From Mesorhizobium amorphae (lineage in GTDB: Bacteria; Pseudomonadota; Alphaproteobacteria; Rhizobiales; Rhizobiaceae), in the NCBI GenBank assembly GCA_003240775.1, contig QFNI01000017.1, positions 1-64,000 on the forward strand: a stretch of DNA of 64,000 nt, given 5' to 3'. The position numbers were made by a program, and so were the translations under genes. Of the stretch, positions 17,868 to 25,526 are shown piece after piece. The notes under the pieces are model-generated. The model made no database searches. It saw only the letters and a program-made list of their open reading frames with translations, and had not been told where the DNA came from. Numbering within the stretch: the stretch's first letter is position 1; each line of letters opens with the position of its first letter.

Positions 17868-18151
17868 ATTTCCGCCTGAAAGAACTGCTTGGTGCGCGGG
17901 CCCGTCAAGATGGGATCGATGCGGCGCACGCATTCGCGGTAATGCTCGGTGTTGCGGTGTTCCTCGAGCGCTTCGGGCGAGGTGAAGACCTCGTAGATGA
18001 AGAACCTGCTCTCGTTTTCGGGGTCGCGCAGCACGTCGAAGCGCAAGTTGCCCGCTTCCTTGCGGGTGCCTTCGTAGTTGATGCGGAAGGCTTCGAGGAA
18101 TTCGGCCTCATGGCCGGGCACGACGTTGATGTTGACGAGCTGAATGAGCAT
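17849..18151 (-). CDS. lsrG: Phospho-AI-2 isomerase LsrG (ABM-fold)
   Basis: 100 residues, matching the small LsrG proteins that convert phospho-AI-2 (P-HPD) during AI-2 breakdown. Segments VNINVVPGHEAEFLEAFR, GNLRFDVLRDPENESRFFIYE and TGPRTKQFF closely follow the enterobacterial protein as I remember it. Fold: dimeric antibiotic-biosynthesis-monooxygenase barrel, cytosolic. ATG at 18151 has AGGAGA 5 bases upstream. It follows lsrK by 35 bases on the minus strand, i.e. it is in the lsrR-lsrK-lsrG operon rather than at the end of the lsrACDB operon as in enterobacteria. Confidence 0.92.
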   Translation of the reverse strand: MLIQLVNINVVPGHEAEFLEAFRINYEGTRKEAGNLRFDVLRDPENESRFFIYEVFTSPEALEEHRNTEHYRECVRRIDPILTGPRTKQFFQAEMADFLG

Positions 18152-18186
18152 GAAATCTCCTGGGAAAATCGAGGGGAGGCCTGGGC

Positions 18187-19749
18187 TCAAAGGCCTGGGG
18201 CCTTCCACATGGGGGTGGTGATGCCCTGGTCCACGAGCCGGCGCTGCGCCGCATAGGCGGTGGCCCAGCGCTCGCCGGCCTCGTCGTAGAGAGCCTTGTT
18301 CGCGAGGTCGGGCGCAAATTCCCGGTCCCACTGCACCCAGCGGTCAGCAACCTCGTTCCAGCCGCTGAGGAGGCCCGCGCCGATGCCGGCCGCGGCCGCG
18401 CATCCGAGCGCGGTCGCCTCCTTCACCACCGGCGTGACCACCGGCAGGCCGGTGGCATCGGCCAGGATCTGCGCCCAGTGAGCCGATTTCGATGCGCCGG
18501 CCGCGAACACGATCCGCTCGGGAACCGTGCCCGACAGGGCGAAGATGTTGCCGAGGTTGCGCGCGGCGACGATGGCTGCGTTCTCCTGCAGCGCGCGGAA
18601 GATCGCAGCCTTGCCCGAGCGCTCGGGGTCGAGCGACAGGTTGAGCAGCGAGGGCGCCGCGTGATACCAGCGGCCGTAGCGCATGACGTCGGAGAAGACG
18701 GGGATGATGCCGTAGGCGCCGGGCGGCACGGATTTGGACTTCTCCTCGAGCAGCGCATAGGCGTCGCCCCCCTCGCCCGCCGTTCTAATCTCGTCCTGGC
18801 CGAAGCTGTCGCGGAACCAGCGCATCACGAGGCCGACGAAGAAGCTGATGGCTTCCGCCTGGTTGAGCCCCGTGACCACGTGCGGGTTGATGCGCAGGTT
18901 CATCGAAGGGTCGGAAACCGCGGGCGGCACGTTCACGATCTGCTGCCAGAAGGTGCCGCCGAGCACGGCGCACTCGCCCGCGTTGACGACGCCGAGGCCC
19001 GCCGTGCCGATCTGGCAGTCGCCGCCGCCTGTCACGACCGGCGTGCCGGGAGCCAAGCCGGTCTCCTCGGCGGCCTTTGCCGAGACATGGCCGATCACCG
19101 TGCCGGGCTCGAAGCTTTGCGGGAAGATGCTGTCGGGCAGCCCCACCCGGCGCATGGCATCGGGCAGCCAGTCGCGGCCGCCGAGTCCGTAGAGCCCTGT
19201 TGTTCCGGCATTCGACGGATCGCTCGCGACGACGCCCGAGAGCCGCGCCAGCACCCAGTCCGACAGCATGCCGATGCGGGCCGTGCGCGCGAGGATTTCG
19301 GGCTGGTTCTCCTTGATCCAGAGAAGCCGGGGAAGCGCGCCGAGCGCGAAGGTCTGGCCGGTGCGCTTGTAGAGGTCCTCTTCCAGGTCGGGATGCATCC
19401 GCTTGAGGGCTGCGACCTCCCGGTTGGCGCGGCTGTCCACATTGGCGCAGGCCCAGATCTCCCGCCCCTCGTCGTCGAAGAGAACGAAGGCCTCACGCAT
19501 GCTGGTGGCCGACACCGCGGCGATCGTGTCGGGCGCGACATCCGCCGCTTTCAGGGCCTGGCCGATGGCTCGGGACAGGAGCCGCCAGTTGTCCTCGACG
19601 CTGAAATCCATCGAGCCGGGAAAGCGCGGGTCTTCTTTGTGCCACCACTCGTGCTGGGCCGCGCCGAGCTGTCGACCTTCGCTGTCGAACACCACGGCCC
19701 GCCCGCTGCCCGTGCCGGCATCGATCGCCAGAAGGTGGGTCTTGGTCAC
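18187..19749 (-). CDS. lsrK: Autoinducer-2 kinase LsrK (FGGY family)
   Basis: 520 residues, FGGY carbohydrate kinase. It phosphorylates imported AI-2 (DPD) in the cytoplasm, trapping it and generating the ligand that inactivates LsrR. The N-terminal phosphate loop (AIDAGTGSGRAVVFD), the sugar region MDFSVEDNWRLLSRAI, the TGGGDCQIGTAGLG stretch with the catalytic Asp, and the C-terminal FAAGASKSAHWAQILAD adenosine site are all there. The start is a GTG at 19749 overlapping the lsrR stop by 4 bases. Assignment to AI-2 rather than another sugar rests on the neighbouring lsrR, lsrG and lsrB. Confidence 0.92.
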   Translation of the reverse strand: MTKTHLLAIDAGTGSGRAVVFDSEGRQLGAAQHEWWHKEDPRFPGSMDFSVEDNWRLLSRAIGQALKAADVAPDTIAAVSATSMREAFVLFDDEGREIWACANVDSRANREVAALKRMHPDLEEDLYKRTGQTFALGALPRLLWIKENQPEILARTARIGMLSDWVLARLSGVVASDPSNAGTTGLYGLGGRDWLPDAMRRVGLPDSIFPQSFEPGTVIGHVSAKAAEETGLAPGTPVVTGGGDCQIGTAGLGVVNAGECAVLGGTFWQQIVNVPPAVSDPSMNLRINPHVVTGLNQAEAISFFVGLVMRWFRDSFGQDEIRTAGEGGDAYALLEEKSKSVPPGAYGIIPVFSDVMRYGRWYHAAPSLLNLSLDPERSGKAAIFRALQENAAIVAARNLGNIFALSGTVPERIVFAAGASKSAHWAQILADATGLPVVTPVVKEATALGCAAAAGIGAGLLSGWNEVADRWVQWDREFAPDLANKALYDEAGERWATAYAAQRRLVDQGITTPMWKAPGL

Positions 19750-20699
19750 GGACGGTTCTCCTTTTCGTCGGCCTGCAGCAATCCTTCGGCCGTCGCCTCG
19801 TCCGTCACCAGGATGCCGACGAAGCCGCCGCGGAGCGCTGCGCGGATGGCGGGGATCTTGTTCTGACCGCCTGCGGCCGCGATCACCTTCTCGGCCCTGG
19901 ACAGGGCGGACAGCCTGACGCCGATCACCCGCTCGTGGAGGGGAAGGTCGAGCACCTTTCCTTCCCCATCGTAGAACTGGCAGAGGATGTCGCCGACCGC
20001 GCCCCGGCGGCGCAGCGGTTCCACCTCGTCGGGCGTGATGTAGCCCGCGCGCACGACCGTCGAGGAGGCCGAAAGCTCGCCGATGCCGACGAGCTGGAAG
20101 GTGGCGTTCAGGCCCATGTCGAGAAGGTTGGCGACCGCCGGTTCCCGCTGCAGGTTCGCGGCCACCGAAGGGTCGCGCACGGCAAGCGGTGCCGGCACGA
20201 AATGGACGTTGCTGTTCCAGTTGGCCGAGCGCATCCCGTCCACATAGGTGCCGACCCCGCCCGTCAGGCTGACGAGCCCGATGTTGCGCTCGTTGGCGAG
20301 ATGGCCCAGGCGGCGGATCGTGTGGCTGACGGTTGCGCCCCAGCCTACGGCGAGCAGGTCGTTGGGCTTGAGCCTCTGCATGAGGAACTGCGCGGCAGCC
20401 TGGCCCAGGCGGTCGGACGGCTCTTCCCGCCCGAGCGAAGGCACCACGAAGGCTTCCAGGAGGCCGAAGCGCTCGCGCACCTGCCGTTCGAGCGCCAGGC
20501 ACCCCCCGTAGCGCGAGTTGATCCGCACCTGGATGATGCCGGCGCGCCGCCCGCTTTCCAGGAGGCGCGAGACCTTGATGCGCGGCATGCCGAGCTTGTC
20601 GCCGATCTCGCTCTGGGTCAGCCCGTCGCTGTAATAGTACCAGGCGATGCGCGCGAGCGTTTCCTCGTCCGCGTCGGCTGTTTCCTCGACACCTGTCAT
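19746..20699 (-). CDS. lsrR: Transcriptional regulator LsrR (SorC/DeoR-type)
   Basis: 317 residues: an N-terminal helix-turn-helix (about 15-55, ARIAWYYYSDGLTQSEIGDK, then RIKVSRLLE) and a C-terminal SorC sugar-phosphate-binding domain. In enterobacteria LsrR represses the lsr genes until phospho-AI-2 binds. ATG at 20699 has GGAGGG about 5 bases upstream. It is divergent from lsrA across a 232-base control region and co-transcribed with lsrK and lsrG, giving a self-adjusting circuit. Confidence 0.92.
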   Translation of the reverse strand: MTGVEETADADEETLARIAWYYYSDGLTQSEIGDKLGMPRIKVSRLLESGRRAGIIQVRINSRYGGCLALERQVRERFGLLEAFVVPSLGREEPSDRLGQAAAQFLMQRLKPNDLLAVGWGATVSHTIRRLGHLANERNIGLVSLTGGVGTYVDGMRSANWNSNVHFVPAPLAVRDPSVAANLQREPAVANLLDMGLNATFQLVGIGELSASSTVVRAGYITPDEVEPLRRRGAVGDILCQFYDGEGKVLDLPLHERVIGVRLSALSRAEKVIAAAGGQNKIPAIRAALRGGFVGILVTDEATAEGLLQADEKENRP

Positions 20700-20720
20700 C
20701 CCACCCTCCAGCGATCAGAT

Positions 20721-20749
20721 GTCTATGTTTATATCATGTGCTCTGTCAA
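20721..20749 (-). promoter_or_regulatory. Possible lsrR promoter
   Basis: On the minus strand a perfect -35 box TTGACA (20749-20744) is followed after 16-17 bases by an AT-rich CATAGA-like -10 element, about 20 bases ahead of the lsrR ribosome site. The -10 match is poor, so this is a tentative housekeeping promoter. Confidence 0.35.
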
Positions 20750-20865
20750 CGGAGTGCGAGGGTGACCACACCCCTTACTCAGCATGCTGTCGCTCTCACA
20801 ACGGCTTTAACGCAATCTGGGGCGCGTCCCCCAAAGGCTGGGAGCACCTGATATATCTTGTTCGA

Positions 20866-20894
20866 TTGATCATCTATTGACACATTTGATCATC
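20866..20894. promoter_or_regulatory. Paired lsr operator candidate
   Basis: Two identical 9-base elements TTGATCATC start at 20866 and 20886, exactly 20 bases (two DNA turns) apart, each holding the palindrome TGATCA. Between them is a -35-like TTGACA (20877-20882). They sit 38-66 bases upstream of the lsrA start, the expected place for LsrR to block transcription. No binding data can be drawn from the sequence. Confidence 0.55.
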
Positions 20895-20931
20895 CGTGGT
20901 GAGTTCTCCGCCGAACAGCGATGGGTGGAGC

Positions 20932-22434
20932 ATGATGGAGTCGCGCGCGGCCGGGAGGGCTGCCCGTTTGACGGATATCTGGAAGTCCTTTGGCGCCGTG
21001 CCGGTGCTGAAGGGCGTTTCGCTCGAGCTCGCCCATGGCGAGGTTCATGCGCTCCTCGGCGGCAATGGCGCGGGCAAGTCGAGCCTGATGAAGATCCTGT
21101 CCGGCGTGATCGCGGCCTCGAGCGGCGTGATCGAGATCAACGGACGGCCGCTCACCCACGCCTCGCCGGCCGCAGCCCAGGCGCTCGGCCTTTATCTCGT
21201 GCCGCAGGAAGCCCACATCCTGCCCAACCAGACCGTTCTCGAAAACATCTGCCTGGGGCTCCATGCCTCCCCTCGCACCTTGCGGCCGCGCATCGAGGCG
21301 CTGGCGCGCGAGCTCGCGGTCAAGATCGATCTCGACGTGCAGGCGGCGGTGCTGGAGATCGCCGACCGCCAGATCGTGGAAATCCTGCGCGGCCTCGTGC
21401 GCGACGCCCGCGTCCTGATCCTCGACGAGCCGACATCGGCGCTGACGCCGTTCGAGGCGGGCGCCCTCTTCGAGCGCATGCGTGCGCTCAAGGCGCAAGG
21501 CGTCGGCATCTTCTTCATCTCGCACAAGCTCAAGGAAATCCGCGAGATCTGCGACACGATCAGCGTGCTGCGCGACGGTGTGGTGGTGCTGTCCAGCCCT
21601 CTCGCTGCCCACGACGACGCGGCCATCGTGGACGCGATGAGCCGCGTCCCACTCACCCCCGCAAACGCCACGGGCGCAAAGCCTGCCGCGCACAAGACCG
21701 CAGGGCCCGTCCGCCTGAAGGTCGACCGCCTTTCGGGTGAGGGCTTCCACGACATCAGCCTCGAACTTCGCGCAGGTGAAATCGTGGGGCTTGCGGGCGT
21801 GGTGGGTGCGGGCCGCACCGAGCTTGCCGAAACCCTGTTCGGTCTCCGGCCCGACAGTGCCGGCCAAGTGCTGCTCGACGGCGTGGGTCTCGCCGAACGC
21901 TCGCCACGTGGCTGCATCGAGCGCGGGCTGGTTTACCTGCCCGAGGACCGCCAGCAGCACGGCCTTTTCCTGGACGCGCCGCTCGCCTGGAACCTTTCCT
22001 CCCTCAAGACCCACCGCCTGCCCTTCTTCCTGCGGCCCGCGGCCGAACGGCGCGAGTTCGCGCGCCATCGCGAGGAGATGGGCATCCGCTGCTCGGGTCC
22101 GAACCAGCTCGCGCGCTGGCTATCGGGCGGCAACCAGCAAAAGGTGCTGCTCGCGAAGTGCCTGGCTGCCAAGCCTGCGGTGCTGATCCTGGACGAGCCC
22201 ACGCGCGGCGTGGACGTGGCCGCCCGCAACGACATCTACGGCCTCGTCCGCAAGCTTGCAGTGGAAGGCGTCGCGGTTCTCCTGATCTCGTCGGACTTCG
22301 ACGAGATCGAGCTTCTGGCCGACCGCGTGGCCGTGATGGCCTTTGGTGGGCTCGCCGGCACACTTTCCGACGATGTCCAGGTCGACGCGATAGCCAGGCT
22401 CGCCTTCGGCGCGGAGGCAGCCCACCATGCTTGA
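20932..22434 (+). CDS. lsrA: AI-2 ABC importer ATP-binding protein LsrA
   Basis: 500 residues with two fused nucleotide-binding domains, as usual for sugar-type (CUT2) importers. Domain 1 has Walker A GGNGAGKSS (43-51) and Walker B LILDEPTSALTP; domain 2 has the degenerate Walker A VVGAGRTEL, a strong LSGGNQQKVLLAKCLA signature and Walker B LILDEPTRGVDVA. Start chosen at the ATG at 20932 (ribosome-like GGTGGAG just before); a GTG at 20896 would place the control region inside the gene. It overlaps lsrC by 8 bases. Confidence 0.92.
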   Translation: MMESRAAGRAARLTDIWKSFGAVPVLKGVSLELAHGEVHALLGGNGAGKSSLMKILSGVIAASSGVIEINGRPLTHASPAAAQALGLYLVPQEAHILPNQTVLENICLGLHASPRTLRPRIEALARELAVKIDLDVQAAVLEIADRQIVEILRGLVRDARVLILDEPTSALTPFEAGALFERMRALKAQGVGIFFISHKLKEIREICDTISVLRDGVVVLSSPLAAHDDAAIVDAMSRVPLTPANATGAKPAAHKTAGPVRLKVDRLSGEGFHDISLELRAGEIVGLAGVVGAGRTELAETLFGLRPDSAGQVLLDGVGLAERSPRGCIERGLVYLPEDRQQHGLFLDAPLAWNLSSLKTHRLPFFLRPAAERREFARHREEMGIRCSGPNQLARWLSGGNQQKVLLAKCLAAKPAVLILDEPTRGVDVAARNDIYGLVRKLAVEGVAVLLISSDFDEIELLADRVAVMAFGGLAGTLSDDVQVDAIARLAFGAEAAHHA

Positions 22435-23419
22435 CCTCATCGCGCGCAACCGCGTCGCCACCCTCGTCGGGGTCCTAGTGATCGCGAGCTTGGCCATCGG
22501 AATGGCCGCGCCCGGCTTTCTGTCGCTTTCCACCGCGTCCGTGGTGCTGTCCAACAGCCTCGTTCTCGCGCTGGTCTCGCTCGGCTCGATGATCGTGATC
22601 CTGACACGCAACATCGACGTGTCCTGCGGCTCGGTGCTGGGCCTGAGCGCGGCCGTGATGGGCCTGGCGCTCAATGCGGGCGCGAGCCTGCCGCTCGCGG
22701 TCGCGCTCTGCCTGGGAACGGGCGTGCTCGCGGGTGCCTTCAACGGGCTGATGGTGGCCTATGGCGGCATCCCCTCCATCGTGGTGACGCTGGGCACCCT
22801 CGGCCTCTTCCGCGGCATCATGCTGGTGGCGACGGGTGGGCGCTGGATCGAAAACCTGCCGCAGGATTTGAAGGCGCTGGCGGGCAATCTCGGCTTCGGC
22901 GTGTCGGCTCTCTCGTTCGTCGTTCTCGGCCTGATCGGCGCTGCCTGGGTTCTGCTGCGCGAGACCCGGCAAGGGCGCTGGTTCTATGCGGTGGGCGACA
23001 ACCAGGCCGCCGCGCACCATCTCGGCGTGCCCGTGAAACCGGTGCAGTTCGCGGCTTTCGTGATGGCCGGACTTCTGGCGGCACTCGCGGGCCTCGTCTT
23101 CGCCGCCCAGATCGGCTTCATCCCCAACCAGGCCGGCAGCGGCATCGAGCTCAAGGCCATCGCGGTCAACGTGCTCGGCGGCGTCAGCCTGCTCGGCGGC
23201 ACGGGCTCGGTGGCGGGCGTCTTCACGGCGGTGATCTTCCTCACCTCGATCGACAGCGCGCTCGTTTTCCTGCGCATCCCCGCCTACTGGAACGACTTCA
23301 TCGCAGGCGCGATCCTGCTTGTCGTTCTGCTGCTCGACGGGCGCATCCGCCAAGCCATCGACCGCCGCATCCGGGCCCGGCGCTATGCCCGCCACCTGTC
23401 CGGGGAGACCGCGCCATGA
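22427..23419 (+). CDS. lsrC: AI-2 ABC importer permease LsrC
   Basis: 330 residues, multi-spanning permease of the ribose/AI-2 family. Characteristic segments are ILTRNIDVSCGSVLGL (the conserved Asp/Gly loop), GGIPSIVVTLGTLGLFRG and AVNVLGGVSLLGGTGS (ATPase contact). Together with LsrD it forms the membrane channel for AI-2. The gene overlaps lsrA (8 bases) and lsrD (4 bases). Confidence 0.92.
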   Translation: MLDLIARNRVATLVGVLVIASLAIGMAAPGFLSLSTASVVLSNSLVLALVSLGSMIVILTRNIDVSCGSVLGLSAAVMGLALNAGASLPLAVALCLGTGVLAGAFNGLMVAYGGIPSIVVTLGTLGLFRGIMLVATGGRWIENLPQDLKALAGNLGFGVSALSFVVLGLIGAAWVLLRETRQGRWFYAVGDNQAAAHHLGVPVKPVQFAAFVMAGLLAALAGLVFAAQIGFIPNQAGSGIELKAIAVNVLGGVSLLGGTGSVAGVFTAVIFLTSIDSALVFLRIPAYWNDFIAGAILLVVLLLDGRIRQAIDRRIRARRYARHLSGETAP

Positions 23420-24429
23420 AGGGTCTCCTACGGTGGGAAACCGCGCTGCTTCTGATCCTGGTGGCCGAACTCGCCATCTTCGGCTTGGTCAACCCGCGCT
23501 TCCTGAACCCGGCCAACCTCGTCTACGGCACGTCTGATTTCGTGCAGATCGGCATCGTCGCACTGCCGCTGACGCTCGTGATCATCGCGGGCGGCATCGA
23601 CGTGTCCTTCGCATCCGTGATCGGGCTGGCGGCGATCGTGTTCGGGGTCGCCAACTTCTTCGGCGTGCCGCTGCCGGCCGCGATCGGGCTCGCGCTTCTT
23701 GCGGGCGCTCTCTGCGGCGCCTTCAACGCCGCAGTCATCCGCTTGTCGGGCATCCAACCGCTCGTGGTGACGCTGGGCAGCCTCTACCTCTTCCAGGGCA
23801 CGGCCACCGTGGCTTCCGGCCTGGTGGGCGCGGGCGGCTATGAGGGCATCGGCGGCTTTCCCGACGCCTTCACGAGCTTCGGCTATGCCGAGCTGTTCGG
23901 CATGCCGGCCGCGCTTTCGCTGTTTCTCGTGCTTGCCCTCGTGCTGATCGTTCTCCTGCACATGACCCGCTTCGGCCGATCCGTGTTCCTTGTCGGCCTG
24001 TCCGAGAGTGCTGCGCGCTTTTCAGGCCTGCCCATCGGGCGCATCCAGGCCGCGACCTATGTGATCACAGGGCTCTGCGCGGCGATCGCCGGGCTCGTGA
24101 TGACCGCTTATTTCGGCTCGGCGCGCGTGGATCTGGGCCAGGCGACGCTTCTGCCCGCGGTCACGGCCGCAGTGCTGGGCGGCGCTTCCATCTATGGCGG
24201 CCAGGGCTCGATCCTCGGCACGCTGATCGCGACCTTCATCATCGGTTTCCTGCAGCAGGGCCTGCAGGCGACCGGCGTTCCAGCACAGGTTTCCAGCGCG
24301 CTTTCGGGAGGACTTCTGGTTGCGGCCGTGGCCTTGCGCCACGGCAGCGCGCTGCTTGCCGATTTCATCGCGGTTTCCCGGCAGAGAAGACAAAGCCGGG
24401 CCGCATTCTCAGGAGGAGGAAAACCATGA
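23416..24429 (+). CDS. lsrD: AI-2 ABC importer permease LsrD
   Basis: 337 residues, second AI-2 permease. It has the same family signature (IIAGGIDVSFASVIGLAAI, LSGIQPLVVTLGSLYLFQGT, AVLGGASIYGGQGS). The last codons carry a very strong AGGAGGAGG-like ribosome site for lsrB, whose ATG overlaps the lsrD stop by 4 bases. Confidence 0.92.
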   Translation: MKGLLRWETALLLILVAELAIFGLVNPRFLNPANLVYGTSDFVQIGIVALPLTLVIIAGGIDVSFASVIGLAAIVFGVANFFGVPLPAAIGLALLAGALCGAFNAAVIRLSGIQPLVVTLGSLYLFQGTATVASGLVGAGGYEGIGGFPDAFTSFGYAELFGMPAALSLFLVLALVLIVLLHMTRFGRSVFLVGLSESAARFSGLPIGRIQAATYVITGLCAAIAGLVMTAYFGSARVDLGQATLLPAVTAAVLGGASIYGGQGSILGTLIATFIIGFLQQGLQATGVPAQVSSALSGGLLVAAVALRHGSALLADFIAVSRQRRQSRAAFSGGGKP

Positions 24430-25451
24430 TCGGAAACTCGAAGCGGCTCTTCGCCTCGGCGTTGCTCGCGGGCACGCTGCTCGCCTCAGGCAGCGCATGG
24501 GCCGAAAGCCAGATCGCCTTCATCCCCAAGTTGGTGGGCGTGGGCTTCTTCACGAGCGGCGGCGCAGGCGCGACCAAGGCCGGCGAGGAACTGGGCGCCA
24601 AGGTCACCTATGACGGACCGACCGAGCCCAGCGTGTCCGGCCAGGTGCAGTTCATCAACAACTACGTGAACCAGGGCTACAACGCGATCATCGTGTCGTC
24701 GGTCTCGCCAGACGGCTTGTGCCCCGCGCTCAAGCGCGCCATGAGCCGCGACGTGCTCGTGATGACCTGGGACAGCGACGTCAACCCCGACTGCCGCTCC
24801 TACTACATCAACCAGGGCACGCCCGAGCAGCTCGGCGGCCTCCTGGTCGAGATGGCGGCCGAAGGCGTCACCAAGGAAAAGGCCAAGGTCGCCTTCTTCT
24901 ATTCGAGCCCGACCGTGACCGACCAGAACGCCTGGGCGACCGCCGCCAAGGAGAAGATCGCCAAGGAGCATCCGGGCTGGGAGATCGTCACCACCCAGTA
25001 CGGCTACAACGACGCGCAGAAGTCGCTGCAGACCGCCGAAAGCATCCTGCAGACCTATCCCGACCTCGACGCCATCATCGCGCCCGACGCCAACGCGCTT
25101 CCCGCAGCCGCCCAGGCCGCCGAGAACCTTAAGCGCGCGGACGGCGTGACTATCGTGGGCTTCTCCACGCCCAACGTGATGCGCCCCTATGTGGAGCGCG
25201 GCACCATCCAGCGCTTCGGCCTGTGGGACGTCACCCAGCAGGGCAAGATTTCTGTCTACGTGGCCGACCACGTGCTCAAGAACGGCCCGATGAAGGTGGG
25301 CGACAAGCTCGAGATCCCCGGCGTGGGCACCGTGGAAGTGTCGGCCAACAAGGTGCAGGGCTACGACTACGAGGCCGACAACAACGGCATCATCCTGCTG
25401 CCCGAGCGCACCGTCTTCACCAAGGACAATATCGGCAACTTCGACTTCTGA
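24426..25451 (+). CDS. lsrB: AI-2 periplasmic binding protein LsrB
   Basis: 341 residues with a Sec signal peptide cleaved near residue 26 (AWA-ES). It resembles enterobacterial LsrB along its whole length (IAFIPKLVGVGFFTSGG, then GPTEPSVSGQVQ). Counting from the ATG, the six residues known to bind AI-2 in the Salmonella protein fall at identical numbers here: K35, D116, D166, Q167, P220 and A222. This strongly supports true AI-2 binding rather than ribose or another sugar. The protein is periplasmic and feeds LsrC/LsrD. It is followed by a clear hairpin terminator. Confidence 0.96.
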   Translation: MIGNSKRLFASALLAGTLLASGSAWAESQIAFIPKLVGVGFFTSGGAGATKAGEELGAKVTYDGPTEPSVSGQVQFINNYVNQGYNAIIVSSVSPDGLCPALKRAMSRDVLVMTWDSDVNPDCRSYYINQGTPEQLGGLLVEMAAEGVTKEKAKVAFFYSSPTVTDQNAWATAAKEKIAKEHPGWEIVTTQYGYNDAQKSLQTAESILQTYPDLDAIIAPDANALPAAAQAAENLKRADGVTIVGFSTPNVMRPYVERGTIQRFGLWDVTQQGKISVYVADHVLKNGPMKVGDKLEIPGVGTVEVSANKVQGYDYEADNNGIILLPERTVFTKDNIGNFDF

Positions 25452-25473
25452 TCGAAGCGCCCCCGACCTCTCC

Positions 25474-25505
25474 AGGCAGCCCGCTTCAGGGCTGCCTTCT
25501 TTTTA
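25474..25505 (+). terminator. Intrinsic terminator after lsrB
   Basis: 9-base stem AGGCAGCCC / GGGCTGCCT with a 6-base loop, followed by TCTTTTTA. It would reduce or end lsrACDB transcription before the class II aldolase gene, leaving that gene to read-through or its own promoter. Confidence 0.85.
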
Positions 25506-25526
25506 TCCCCCGAAGGACACGAGCCC

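Noticed and set aside
18187..19749. Xylulose or glycerol kinase
   Set aside because: FGGY members are hard to tell apart, but coupling to lsrR and lsrG and the lsrACDB operon next door favour AI-2 kinase.
20896..20931. Earlier GTG start for lsrA
   Set aside because: The added residues do not resemble the family and would run into the operator region; the ATG at 20932 has a ribosome-like site.
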